A DNA stretch of 6,103 nt from Sphingobacteriales bacterium (GTDB lineage: Bacteria; Bacteroidota; Bacteroidia; Chitinophagales; Chitinophagaceae). The DNA is taken from assembly GCA_947472965.1 (NCBI GenBank), contig CANJEF010000089.1, positions 1 through 6,103 on the forward strand. The letters are read 5' to 3'. How positions within the stretch are numbered: position 1 is the first letter of the stretch; each line of letters begins with the position of its first letter. The notes below the pieces were generated by a model. It was not told where the DNA came from. It ran no database searches and saw nothing but the letters and a program-made list of their open reading frames with translations. A program made the position numbers and the translations under genes. Shown piece by piece: positions 1-6,103 of this stretch.

Positions 1-278
1 CAACTTTCGCACTACTGCCTCAAACAACTGTGAGAGGAATCGTTGCATACCATCTTCTGTTAGGAAGGGCATTTGCTGCCAATTTGCCAACTGCTCCTAC
101 ATCAGTACCATCATTATTATCAGCTTCTTTAGGCCCTGCTGCTCCAACACTCACATTTGATGCAACTCAAGGTGTTAAAGGGGCTAAAAACCCTGTATAT
201 TCAAAGATTACTGCGATTGACAGACATGCAATCAATGGAGTCTTTCACAAAATTGACCAAGTACTATTGCCACAATAG
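1..278 (+). CDS. Fasciclin (FAS1) domain protein, C-terminal fragment
   Basis: Partial gene cut by the left edge; the reading frame is open from base 3, giving 91 residues before the TAG stop at 276-278. A GTG at 30 lies in frame but is an internal valine codon, because coding similarity continues upstream of it. The segment looks like the second half of a FAS1 domain: VRGIVAYHLL near the start matches the conserved YH region, and NGVFHKIDQVLLP at the end matches the closing NGVIHVIDxVLLP block of the family. The protein stops right after that block, so the FAS1 domain is the C-terminal domain. FAS1 proteins are generally secreted or surface-anchored adhesion proteins; export cannot be judged here because the N-terminus is missing. 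The gene is convergent with ychF and ends just before a shared terminator. Confidence 0.85.
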   Translation, partial: TFALLPQTTVRGIVAYHLLLGRAFAANLPTAPTSVPSLLSASLGPAAPTLTFDATQGVKGAKNPVYSKITAIDRHAINGVFHKIDQVLLPQ

Positions 279-293
279 CCTTAGTTTATTTTC

Positions 294-328
294 AAAAAAA
301 AGACCGATAATTTATCGGTCTTTTTTTT
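294..328. terminator. Bidirectional intrinsic terminator between the fasciclin gene and ychF
   Basis: Perfect inverted repeat with 15-base arms (294-308 and 314-328) around a 5-base loop. The core GC-containing stem is AGACCGAT/ATCGGTCT at 301-308 and 314-321. It is flanked by an A tract on the left and a T tract on the right, so the transcript from either strand carries a hairpin followed by a U run. It lies 15 bases after the fasciclin stop and 14 bases beyond the ychF stop, which are convergent, so it fits termination of both genes. Confidence 0.92.
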
Positions 329-342
329 ATGTCATAATTTTA

Positions 343-1443
343 TTAAACAGCGAACCTGAAATGCATAATGTCACCGTCTTGAACTACGTATTCTTTCCCT
401 TGTACGGCCATTTTACCTGCTTCTTTACAGGCATTTTCAGAACCCAATGTAACAAAGTCATTATAAGCAATAACCTCGGCTCTGATAAACCCTTTTTCAA
501 AATCCGTATGTATAACACCAGCAGCTTGAGGTGCCAACATGCCTTTTGTTATTGTCCATGCCCTAACCTCTTGAACACCCGCTGTGAAATAGGTGGCTAA
601 ATTCAAAATCAAATAAGTTGAACTGATTAACCTCACTACACCGCTTTCAGTAAGCCCTAAATCCTCTAAAAATAACTTTCTATCATCATAAGACTCCATA
701 ACAGCAATTTCACTTTCGATGGCAGCACTTACAAACAGGATCTCAGCCTTTTCATGTTTGATTGCTTCTTTTACCTGTTGTGTAAATTCATTGCCGGTTA
801 CAACACTCTTCTCGTCAACATTGCAAACATAGATGACGGGTTTCATCGTTAACAAGAACATATCACTTACGTGGTCATGAAAATCATCTTTGCTAAGTTC
901 AAGTGAACGTGCATTTTTTCCTTGTTCTAAATGAGCCTTGAGTGATTTCAGTATTTCAATTCCTCTTAAAACGTCACGATCACCAGTTTTTACATTTTTT
1001 TCTGTTTTAGAAAGTTTTTTATCTACACTATCTAAGTCCTTTAATTGTAATTCAGTATCGATAATTTCCTTATCCCTAACAGGATTTACGCTCCCATCAA
1101 CGTGAATAACATTATCGTCCGTAAAACACCTTAATACATGTATAATGGCATCAGTATTTCTGATATTACCAAGAAATTGATTTCCTAGTCCTTCTCCTTT
1201 ACTTGCGCCTTTTACAAGGCCGGCTATATCAACAATTTCGACAGTAGTTGGAACCACCTTTTGTGGCAAAACCAATCTTTCTAATTCTATGAGTCGTTGA
1301 TCAGGAACAGTAATCACTCCAATGTTTGGCTCAATGGTGCAAAAAGGAAAATTTGCCGCCTGAGCCTTTGCACTACTGAGTGCGTTGAATAAGGTTGATT
1401 TTCCTACATTTGGTAAGCCTACAATTCCAGCCTGTAATGCCAT
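343..1443 (-). CDS. ychF: Redox-regulated ATPase / universal GTPase-like protein YchF
   Basis: A 366-residue protein, close to the 363 of E. coli YchF and alignable over its whole length. YchF (Obg-related, OLA1 in eukaryotes) is a cytoplasmic P-loop NTPase that prefers ATP and associates with ribosomes. Visible motifs: G1 P-loop GLPNVGKS at 9-16, G3 DIAG at 72-75 followed by the family block VKGASKGEG, and the atypical G4 NVDE at 208-211 in place of NKxD, which explains loss of strict GTP specificity. His114 sits where the proposed catalytic histidine of the family lies. A charged helical insert spans about 130-190, and the C-terminal TGS domain about 283-366 (FTAGVQEVRAWT onward). The reading frame extends 10 codons upstream to 1473, but the ATG at 1443 is preferred: homologues begin there, and a good -7 promoter box lies inside the longer version. 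The gene stands alone, divergent from the spmAB cluster. Confidence 0.98.
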   Translation of the reverse strand: MALQAGIVGLPNVGKSTLFNALSSAKAQAANFPFCTIEPNIGVITVPDQRLIELERLVLPQKVVPTTVEIVDIAGLVKGASKGEGLGNQFLGNIRNTDAIIHVLRCFTDDNVIHVDGSVNPVRDKEIIDTELQLKDLDSVDKKLSKTEKNVKTGDRDVLRGIEILKSLKAHLEQGKNARSLELSKDDFHDHVSDMFLLTMKPVIYVCNVDEKSVVTGNEFTQQVKEAIKHEKAEILFVSAAIESEIAVMESYDDRKLFLEDLGLTESGVVRLISSTYLILNLATYFTAGVQEVRAWTITKGMLAPQAAGVIHTDFEKGFIRAEVIAYNDFVTLGSENACKEAGKMAVQGKEYVVQDGDIMHFRFAV

Positions 1444-1461
1444 AACTTTGATTTTGGGCTG

Positions 1462-1469
1462 CAAAGATA
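1462..1469 (-). promoter_or_regulatory. Candidate -7 box of the ychF promoter
   Basis: Read on the - strand this is TATCTTTG, an exact match to the Bacteroidota -7 consensus TAnnTTTG. The implied transcription start is about base 1455, leaving a leader of roughly 12 bases before the ATG at 1443. No clear TTG-type -33 element is seen at the usual distance upstream. The position agrees with the short start of ychF and argues against the start at 1473, which would lie upstream of the transcript. Confidence 0.5.
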
Positions 1470-1480
1470 GCATGAATAGC

Positions 1481-1506
1481 TTGTATTGGTAAATAGTTTA
1501 TATTTT
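1481..1506 (+). promoter_or_regulatory. Weak candidate promoter for the spmAB cluster
   Basis: TATATTTT at 1499-1506 matches TAnnTTTG at 7 of 8 positions, with a TTG at 1481-1483 as a possible -33 element. The spacing of 15 bases is shorter than usual for this promoter class, and the region is AT-rich, so chance matches are likely. The implied start would be near 1513, about 20 bases before the ATG at 1534. Some promoter must lie in this 90-base divergent region because ychF runs the other way. Confidence 0.25.
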
Positions 1507-1533
1507 CACAACACTGACCTAATTCTAGAATAA

Positions 1534-2778
1534 ATGGCGTTGAATTTCATCTGGTTTTCATTTTTCATGGTTGCCTTTGCAATTGCACTCTTTAAGTGGT
1601 TAGTCACTGGTGATGTTTTGATTTTCAAGACAATTACAGATGGTATTTTTAAATCGGCTGGAGATAGTGTGGACCTATCATTCAAATTGGTAGGTATCAT
1701 GACCTTATTTCTTGGATTCATGAATATTGGAGAGAAAGCCGGAGCAATCAGGTTTCTCTCAAGAATCGTTTCTCCGTTTTTTGGAAAATTATTTCCAGAC
1801 GTGCCTTCAGGACATCCTGCTATGGGACAAATGATGATGAATTTTTCTGCTAATCTTTTAGGACTGGACAATGCAGCAACTCCATTTGGCCTGAAGGCGA
1901 TGGAAAGTCTTCAGACCCTTAATCCACACAAAGACCGTGCAAGTGATTCACAAATCATGTTTCTCGTTTTACACGCATCCGGGCTAACCCTCATTCCAAT
2001 AAGCATTATTGCCATGAGAGCTTCAGTAAGTCCACCTGCAGCAAATCCAACTGATATCTTCATCCCTTGCATGATTGCTACATTTGCTGCTACAATGGCA
2101 GCATTGATCATTGTTAGCATTAAACAAAAAATTAATCTATTTAACCCCATCATGTTAAGTTGGATTTTCGGTGTTTCTATCGTTATCGGCCTCTTAATAT
2201 CTTATTTGAAATTTTTTCTTTCTCAACCTGAAATCGAGGTGTTTTCCAGTGTTCTTAGTAATGGTATGATTATACTCATCTTTATTGTTTTCCTGATAGG
2301 AGGTGTATATAAAAAGGTCAATGTTTTTGAATCTTTCGTAGAAGGTGCCAAAGGCGGATTCGAAATTTCAATCAAACTCATTCCATATCTAGTTGCTATG
2401 CTCGTTGCAATTAGTGTACTAAGAAGCTCTGGTGCATTTGAATTTATCACAGTAAATTTAACCCATGCTTTTGCATCAATGGGATTCGATACACAGTTTG
2501 TGTCAGCACTTCCAACGGCTTTAATGAAGCCCCTGAGTGGAAGTGGATCAAGAGGAATGATGATTGATAACATGAACACCTTTGGTGCCGATTCTTTTTC
2601 TGGCAGGCTATCTGCTATTTTTCAAGGAAGCAGTGACACTACCTTTTTTGTTGTTGCTGTTTATTTTGGATCTGTTGGAATTAAAAATACCCGCTACAGC
2701 ATACCTGCCATGCTTTTGGCTGATTTAGTTGGAATTATAACTGCCATTTTTGTTGCGTATTTGTTTTTTGGGACTTAA
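1534..2778 (+). CDS. Fused SpmA-SpmB family membrane protein (two Gate / nucleoside-recognition domains)
   Basis: A 414-residue polytopic inner-membrane protein. Residues about 1-200 match spore maturation protein A (LFPDVPSGHPAMG at 86-98, LDNAATPFGLKAM at 111-123), and about 240-414 match spore maturation protein B (FVEGAKGGFE at 268-277, PYLVAMLVAISVLRSSGA at 284-301, KPLSGSGSRG at 332-341, FQGSSDTTFFVVAVYFGSVG at 363-382). Hydrophobic segments at about 205-228 and 242-258 bridge the halves. Separate SpmA and SpmB are each under 200 residues, so this is both proteins in one chain. The Gate domain (PF07670) also occurs in FeoB and in concentrative nucleoside transporters, which suggests a transport role; the substrate is unknown. 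In Bacillus and Clostridium the pair is needed for spore core dehydration, a role not expected in this phylum. The start is fixed by an in-frame TAA immediately before the ATG. The next gene begins 11 bases downstream. Confidence 0.93.
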   Translation: MALNFIWFSFFMVAFAIALFKWLVTGDVLIFKTITDGIFKSAGDSVDLSFKLVGIMTLFLGFMNIGEKAGAIRFLSRIVSPFFGKLFPDVPSGHPAMGQMMMNFSANLLGLDNAATPFGLKAMESLQTLNPHKDRASDSQIMFLVLHASGLTLIPISIIAMRASVSPPAANPTDIFIPCMIATFAATMAALIIVSIKQKINLFNPIMLSWIFGVSIVIGLLISYLKFFLSQPEIEVFSSVLSNGMIILIFIVFLIGGVYKKVNVFESFVEGAKGGFEISIKLIPYLVAMLVAISVLRSSGAFEFITVNLTHAFASMGFDTQFVSALPTALMKPLSGSGSRGMMIDNMNTFGADSFSGRLSAIFQGSSDTTFFVVAVYFGSVGIKNTRYSIPAMLLADLVGIITAIFVAYLFFGT

Positions 2779-2789
2779 ATTTTCTTTTA

Positions 2790-3485
2790 ATGCGTTTTGA
2801 AAAATGCCTTTTGATTATTCTATGCTTCTTGCAATTTTCTTGCAACGATAGAAGTAAATCTAATTTGAATAATAGCATAGAATTCGATTCAATTCTTGAG
2901 AATGACACATTGCTATTGACTAAAACTCCTGAGAACCTTAAATCTTGGATTACATTTTACAGCAAAACTGATAAGCAATTTACACTCTCTAATTTTAAGG
3001 CTTCTGGTGTTATTCTTCATATGCCTGAGTTAAAAAAAACAGATTCAAGTTTGAAAATAAACCTTTCGCTTCAGCCACTTTTTGAATATGCTCCTAATAG
3101 GTTGAAGTATATCGATTTATGGTCGTATGGACAAGATAGTATACCTGAAAAAGCCTGGAAATCAAGATCTGAATTAGCTAAATACATTGGGTTAGGCGAG
3201 GCTGATCAACAAGTTGTGTTGGCCCTTGAAGATGGCCAACGATATGAACTAATGTTCAATGGGCCTGCGAATTTTTCTGAAATTGCCGACTGGATAAACA
3301 ATGATCAATTGTTGATCTCCCTTGTAACGAAGGAAAGAGAAGTCTTCACTTTCGAAATATTTATTTTTGACATTAGTCAAAACCTATTTACAAATTATAG
3401 ACTTAACCATACTTACCCTGATACAGTAGAAAAACAATCATACATTGAGTTTTGGTTGAATGAGACCGATAAATTGATAAAATGA
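2790..3485 (+). CDS. Putative lipoprotein of unknown function
   Basis: I do not recognise the family of this 231-residue protein. It opens with a short positive stretch and a hydrophobic core (CLLIILCFLQFSC), with Cys18 as the likely lipidated residue. The lipobox LQFSC is not canonical but has Ser at -1, and no other cysteine follows Cys18, so lipidation is plausible though not certain. The residues after it (NDRSKS) do not form an acidic surface-export signal of the Bacteroidota type, so a periplasmic location is more likely. The mature part is soluble-looking, rich in aromatic and hydrophobic beta-like stretches; residues about 168-200 (W-I-N-N-D-Q-L-L, then a run ending FIFDIS) vaguely recall a beta-propeller blade, but no repeat is evident. 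The gene starts 11 bases after spmAB and its TGA overlaps the ATG of folB, so it is probably cotranscribed with both and translationally coupled to folB. Confidence 0.8.
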   Translation: MRFEKCLLIILCFLQFSCNDRSKSNLNNSIEFDSILENDTLLLTKTPENLKSWITFYSKTDKQFTLSNFKASGVILHMPELKKTDSSLKINLSLQPLFEYAPNRLKYIDLWSYGQDSIPEKAWKSRSELAKYIGLGEADQQVVLALEDGQRYELMFNGPANFSEIADWINNDQLLISLVTKEREVFTFEIFIFDISQNLFTNYRLNHTYPDTVEKQSYIEFWLNETDKLIK

Positions 3486-3838
3486 AAATACTCTTAAAGG
3501 AAATTCAGTTATATGGCTATCATGGGATTCATGAACTTGAAAGAAAAGTTGGAGTGCTTTTTCAATTGGACGTCTCCATAGAATTTTCAGACAATCGTGT
3601 TATAAAAAACATAGAAGATACAATTGATTACAGTCGTGTTTTTTCAATCATAAAAAGAGAGTTCTCTTTAACAGAGCAATTGCTTGAGATTCTTGCTGAA
3701 AGAATTGCTTCTTCCCTAAAAGTCTCTTTTCCATACATTTCAAATACAAGTCTGCGTATTATCAAAAAAGGCGCGTATATTGATGGTTTGATTGGCAGTG
3801 TCGGAGTTGAGCTTAATAAAGATTATAATATTGACTAA
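3482..3838 (+). CDS. folB: Dihydroneopterin aldolase
   Basis: A 118-residue protein of the usual length for FolB, which cleaves 7,8-dihydroneopterin to 6-hydroxymethyl-7,8-dihydropterin and glycolaldehyde in the cytoplasmic folate pathway. Family features in order: YGYHGIHELERKVG at 11-24, DTIDYSRVF at 46-54, LLEILAERIA at 67-76, and LRIIKKGAY at 91-99 followed by GSVGVEL. By comparison with the Staphylococcus aureus enzyme, the pterin-binding and catalytic positions are kept: Glu20 (its Glu22), Tyr50 (its Tyr54), Glu69 (its Glu74) and Lys95 (its Lys100). The start overlaps the previous stop as ATGA. No other folate gene is present in the window. The enzyme looks intact and functional. Confidence 0.95.
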   Translation: MKILLKEIQLYGYHGIHELERKVGVLFQLDVSIEFSDNRVIKNIEDTIDYSRVFSIIKREFSLTEQLLEILAERIASSLKVSFPYISNTSLRIIKKGAYIDGLIGSVGVELNKDYNID

Positions 3839-3895
3839 ATTTTTCTCGCTTATAAACAATTTCACTTAAAAATAACCAAGGTTCAATCATTACTC

Positions 3896-5881
3896 ATGAA
3901 GAATAAAATTTTGATTTTAGTATTTATGCAATGTTGTTTACTTTCTTTTGCAAATGCACAAGAGGCGAATAGTGTATCCAAATATGACCCCAATGAACTT
4001 TTCAATCCTATATTTTACAAGGAACATGGCACGTCGTTTAGAGCAGGCAATGGAGAACCCGGTAATGCTTATTGGCAAAACAGGGCAGATTATGCAATAC
4101 AAGCTACTTTGAATGAAGATGCAGATGAAATCAATGCAACTGTAACGCTTACGTATACCAATAACAGTCCTCACCAGCTCGATTTTATTTGGTTGCAACT
4201 GGATCAGAATCTTTTTAATGCTAGTTCAAGAGGATACGCAAAGTTGCCAGTTAATGGAACAAGTAGGTATGGTGATTCGAAGTCTTCATTTGAAGGAGGA
4301 TATAAGATGTCCTATGTGAAATTAATTTCTACCGTTTCAGGAAAGAGCCAAGAGATCACAGTAGATCCATATATCTCAGATACAAGAATGAGAATAGATT
4401 TACCCAAGTCCCTAAAAACGGGTGGTGATAAAGTTGTTGTAAAACTCAACTACTCTTTTAAAATTCCTGAATATGGTGCTGACAGGATGGGAATATTAAA
4501 AACAACTGAAGGCAATATATATGCCATTGCACAGTGGTATCCCAGGGTTTGTGTGTTTGATGACATCCAAGGTTGGAATACCCTTCCTTATTTGGGTGCA
4601 AGTGAATTTTATCTTGAATATGGTAATTTCGATGTTAGCATCACGGCTCCCAACAACCATATTGTAGTAGCATCAGGTGAATTAGTAAATCCCGCGGATG
4701 TTCTAAGCATTTCCCAATTGTCCAAGTACAACAAAGCGAAAACATCCGATAGCACCATCATCATTCGATCTGCAGAAGATGTTACTTCAACATCTACGGG
4801 TGTTTCAAAATCCATTTCTACCTGGAAGTTTAAAATAAACAATGCACGGGATTTTGCCTGGGCTTCCTCAAAAGCTTTTATTTGGGATGCAGCCAGAATC
4901 AACCTTCCAAGTGGGAAAAAAGCAATTGCGCAGTCAGTTTATCCCATCAGTTCCTCGGGAAATGATGCATGGGGGAGAAGTACAGAATATGCTAAAGCGA
5001 GCATTGAAAATTATTCAAAAAGATGGTTTGAATATCCTTATCCTTCAGCAATTAACGTTGCTAGCAATGTAGGCGGCATGGAATACCCTGGCATTGTATT
5101 TTGTGGGTCAAGGGCCAAAAAAGAATCCCTTTGGGGAGTAACTGACCATGAGCTTGGTCATACCTGGTTCCCTATGATTGTTGGAAGCAACGAAAGGAAA
5201 TACGGATGGATGGATGAAGGATTCAACACGTTTATAAACGACATTGCATCAAAGGATTTCAACAATGGAGAATATGCATCAGGAAATATGGATGCCCATT
5301 CAATGTCTAAATACCTATATGGCGATAAAACAGAGTCGATATTAAAAACACCTGATGCTCTTAGAGAATCTAATATCGGACTTTCACTTTATATGAAACC
5401 GGGATATGCGCTCACTTTATTACGTGAGCAAATTATTGGTGAAAAAATATTTGATCTGGCATTCAAAAAATATATCCGGGATTGGTCTTATAAACATCCA
5501 TCACCGTGGGATTTTTTCAGAAGCATTGAAAACAGCGTGGGAGAGGATTTAGGTTGGTTTTGGAAAGGAATGATATTGGAAAATTGGCGTTTAGACCAAG
5601 CCATCAACAAAGTTGATTACATAGGAAACAATGCAAAAAATGGTGCGATTGTTACAATTGACAACTTGGAAAAAATAGCCATGCCAGTAATTTTGTCTTA
5701 TGAAACAATATCTGGGAAAAAAGGACGGGTAAAATTGCCGGTAGAAGTTTGGCAAAGTAGCTCCATGGTCAAAGTCAAAATTCTGTCTGATGAAGAATTA
5801 AAGCTTGTGGAAATTGATCCTGACAAGGTTTTTCCTGATTATTTTCCTCAAAACAACCTTTGGAGGTCAATAAAGCAGTAA
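3896..5881 (+). CDS. Secreted M1-family metallopeptidase
   Basis: A 661-residue zinc metallopeptidase of the M1 (aminopeptidase N-like, gluzincin) family. An N-terminal signal peptide (hydrophobic core [17 protein letters not shown]) predicts cleavage after Ala21, with export to the periplasm or beyond. Residues about 60-260 form the N-terminal beta-saddle domain, and about 320-560 the catalytic domain. The zinc site is HELGH at 418-422 with the third ligand Glu441 in WMDEGF, exactly 18 residues after the second His; Glu419 is the general base. Tyr504 in KPGYALTLL fits the transition-state tyrosine. The substrate-binding GxMEN motif appears as GGMEYPG at 393-399, with Tyr instead of Asn. A short beta-rich tail (about 580-650) ends the protein; I see no type IX secretion C-terminal domain, and the chain lacks the large helical C-terminal domain of E. 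coli PepN. The ATG at 3896 directly precedes the signal peptide. The 57-base gap after folB shows no terminator, so readthrough from the cluster is possible. Confidence 0.95.
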   Translation: MKNKILILVFMQCCLLSFANAQEANSVSKYDPNELFNPIFYKEHGTSFRAGNGEPGNAYWQNRADYAIQATLNEDADEINATVTLTYTNNSPHQLDFIWLQLDQNLFNASSRGYAKLPVNGTSRYGDSKSSFEGGYKMSYVKLISTVSGKSQEITVDPYISDTRMRIDLPKSLKTGGDKVVVKLNYSFKIPEYGADRMGILKTTEGNIYAIAQWYPRVCVFDDIQGWNTLPYLGASEFYLEYGNFDVSITAPNNHIVVASGELVNPADVLSISQLSKYNKAKTSDSTIIIRSAEDVTSTSTGVSKSISTWKFKINNARDFAWASSKAFIWDAARINLPSGKKAIAQSVYPISSSGNDAWGRSTEYAKASIENYSKRWFEYPYPSAINVASNVGGMEYPGIVFCGSRAKKESLWGVTDHELGHTWFPMIVGSNERKYGWMDEGFNTFINDIASKDFNNGEYASGNMDAHSMSKYLYGDKTESILKTPDALRESNIGLSLYMKPGYALTLLREQIIGEKIFDLAFKKYIRDWSYKHPSPWDFFRSIENSVGEDLGWFWKGMILENWRLDQAINKVDYIGNNAKNGAIVTIDNLEKIAMPVILSYETISGKKGRVKLPVEVWQSSSMVKVKILSDEELKLVEIDPDKVFPDYFPQNNLWRSIKQ

Positions 5882-5919
5882 AAATCGCCATAAATGAAAT
5901 GATTTTAATTAAAAACCGC

Positions 5920-5927
5920 TAATTTCG
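5920..5927 (+). promoter_or_regulatory. Candidate -7 box of the rpmI promoter
   Basis: TAATTTCG matches TAnnTTTG at 7 of 8 positions and is followed by CA, as is common after this box in Bacteroidota. No convincing TTG lies at the expected -33 distance; that region is AT-rich. If real, transcription would start near 5934 and leave a leader of about 95 bases before rpmI. A separate promoter is expected here because rpmI is a highly expressed ribosomal gene and is preceded by an unrelated peptidase gene. Confidence 0.4.
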
Positions 5928-5933
5928 CATTCC

Positions 5934-6029
5934 GTTTTAATCTAATCGGTTAAAGCATATTCCCAAAGGGTCCCATAAGTTCTTCGACTGTTCGAAGGCA
6001 CCTCAAGGGGTAACGTTAAATACATAACC
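5934..6029 (+). promoter_or_regulatory. Possible structured mRNA leader of rpmI (autoregulatory leader candidate)
   Basis: This stretch is visibly more GC-rich and more self-complementary than the AT-rich bases 5882-5919 before it, and has no open reading frame of note. Pairings seen: hairpin CTTCG/CGAAG at 5982-5986 and 5993-5997 with a 6-base loop; CCC 5962-5964 with GGG 5968-5970; TCCC 5971-5974 with GGGG 6007-6010 enclosing the first hairpin; GGGT 5968-5971 with ACCT 6000-6003, an alternative to the last; and GGTTA 5948-5952 with TAACC 6025-6029, which touches the start codon. In other bacteria L20 represses the infC-rpmI-rplT operon by binding a leader pseudoknot. A similar role here is inference from position and pairing only. 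Confidence 0.35.
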
Positions 6030-6103
6030 ATGCCAAAAGTAAAAACCCATTCCAGGGCCAAAAAAACCTTCAAGGTAACTGGAAGCGGTAAAATCACTTA
6101 CAG
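6030..6103 (+). CDS. rpmI: 50S ribosomal protein L35, N-terminal fragment
   Basis: The last 74 bases open a reading frame at ATG 6030 that runs off the right edge after 24 full codons. The product begins MPKVKTHSRAKKTFKVTG and continues SGKI, which is the conserved basic N-terminus of ribosomal protein L35 (family form MPKMKTxSxAKKRFKxTGxGKI). L35 is a roughly 65-residue protein of the large ribosomal subunit. Translation starts without a visible Shine-Dalgarno sequence; TAACC immediately precedes the ATG. The usual downstream partner is rplT (L20), expected just outside the window. The usual upstream partner infC is not here: the preceding gene is the M1 peptidase. Confidence 0.95.
   Translation, partial: MPKVKTHSRAKKTFKVTGSGKITY

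Noticed and set aside
157..600. 147-codon + strand open frame overlapping the fasciclin end and ychF antisense
   Set aside because: It runs through the terminator and across the 3' end of ychF in antisense, has no recognisable protein character, and both overlapped genes are well supported.
1444..1473. Ten extra codons at the N-terminus of ychF (start at 1473)
   Set aside because: YchF homologues begin at the methionine encoded at 1443, and the best -7 promoter box lies within the extension, so the longer form would begin upstream of the likely transcript.
3836..3843. TAAATTTT as a -7 box for the M1 peptidase
   Set aside because: It differs from the consensus at the informative final G, the nearest upstream TTG (3807-3809) is 26 bases away, and such matches are common in AT-rich DNA. 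A promoter in this gap remains possible but is not supported.
4609..4902. Antisense open frame within the M1 peptidase gene
   Set aside because: It lies wholly inside a well supported coding gene, has no recognisable motif, and appears to be a by-product of the codon pattern on the other strand; the same applies to the antisense frames inside spmAB.
5903..5914. Palindrome TTTTAATTAAAA after the M1 peptidase as a terminator
   Set aside because: It has no GC pairs and no room for a loop, so it would make a very weak hairpin; AT-rich palindromes are expected by chance here. No convincing terminator for the peptidase gene was found.
5941..6003. tRNA-like look of the rpmI leader (ATCGGTTAAAGC resembling a D-arm, TGTTCGAAG resembling a T-loop)
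   Set aside because: The bases that should form D-, T- and acceptor stems are not complementary, and the TTCGAA is explained by the CTTCG/CGAAG hairpin. No cloverleaf can be drawn.
6011..6018. Perfect 8-base palindrome TAACGTTA just before rpmI as an operator
   Set aside because: A single 8-base palindrome is expected by chance at this length and there is no second copy nearby in the gap.

Overview
The window reads as an ordinary chromosomal stretch from a member of the Bacteroidota, possibly near Chitinophagaceae or a related group. The evidence is moderately AT-rich DNA, start codons without a clear Shine-Dalgarno sequence, -7 promoter boxes of the TAnnTTTG type, a spmA-spmB gene fusion of the kind seen in this phylum, and an L35 N-terminus of Bacteroidota character. 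The placement below phylum level is a guess from protein similarity recalled from memory.

Layout, left to right: (1) the C-terminal end of a FAS1 (fasciclin) domain protein on the + strand, cut by the left edge; (2) a strong bidirectional intrinsic terminator at 294-328; (3) the universal GTPase/ATPase gene ychF on the - strand (343-1443), convergent with the fasciclin gene; (4) a 90-base divergent promoter region; (5) a + strand cluster of a fused SpmA-SpmB membrane protein, an unrecognised putative lipoprotein, dihydroneopterin aldolase (folB, overlapping the previous gene by 4 bases) and, after a 57-base gap, a secreted M1-family metallopeptidase; (6) a 148-base intergenic region with a candidate promoter and a possibly structured mRNA leader; (7) the first 24 codons of rpmI (ribosomal protein L35), cut by the right edge. 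No gap between genes is longer than 148 bases.

The first three cluster genes (spmAB, lipoprotein, folB) are packed tightly enough to be one transcript, but they share no obvious pathway: one is a Gate-domain membrane protein of unknown substrate, one an unknown exported protein, one a folate enzyme. The M1 peptidase may be read from the same transcript, since I see no terminator in the gap, but this is uncertain. No mobile element, CRISPR array, tRNA or rRNA is visible. I do not see a clearly new system. The observations most worth a second look are the rpmI leader with mutually exclusive pairings, the absence of infC next to rpmI, and the conserved-or-not status of the spmAB-lipoprotein-folB cluster.
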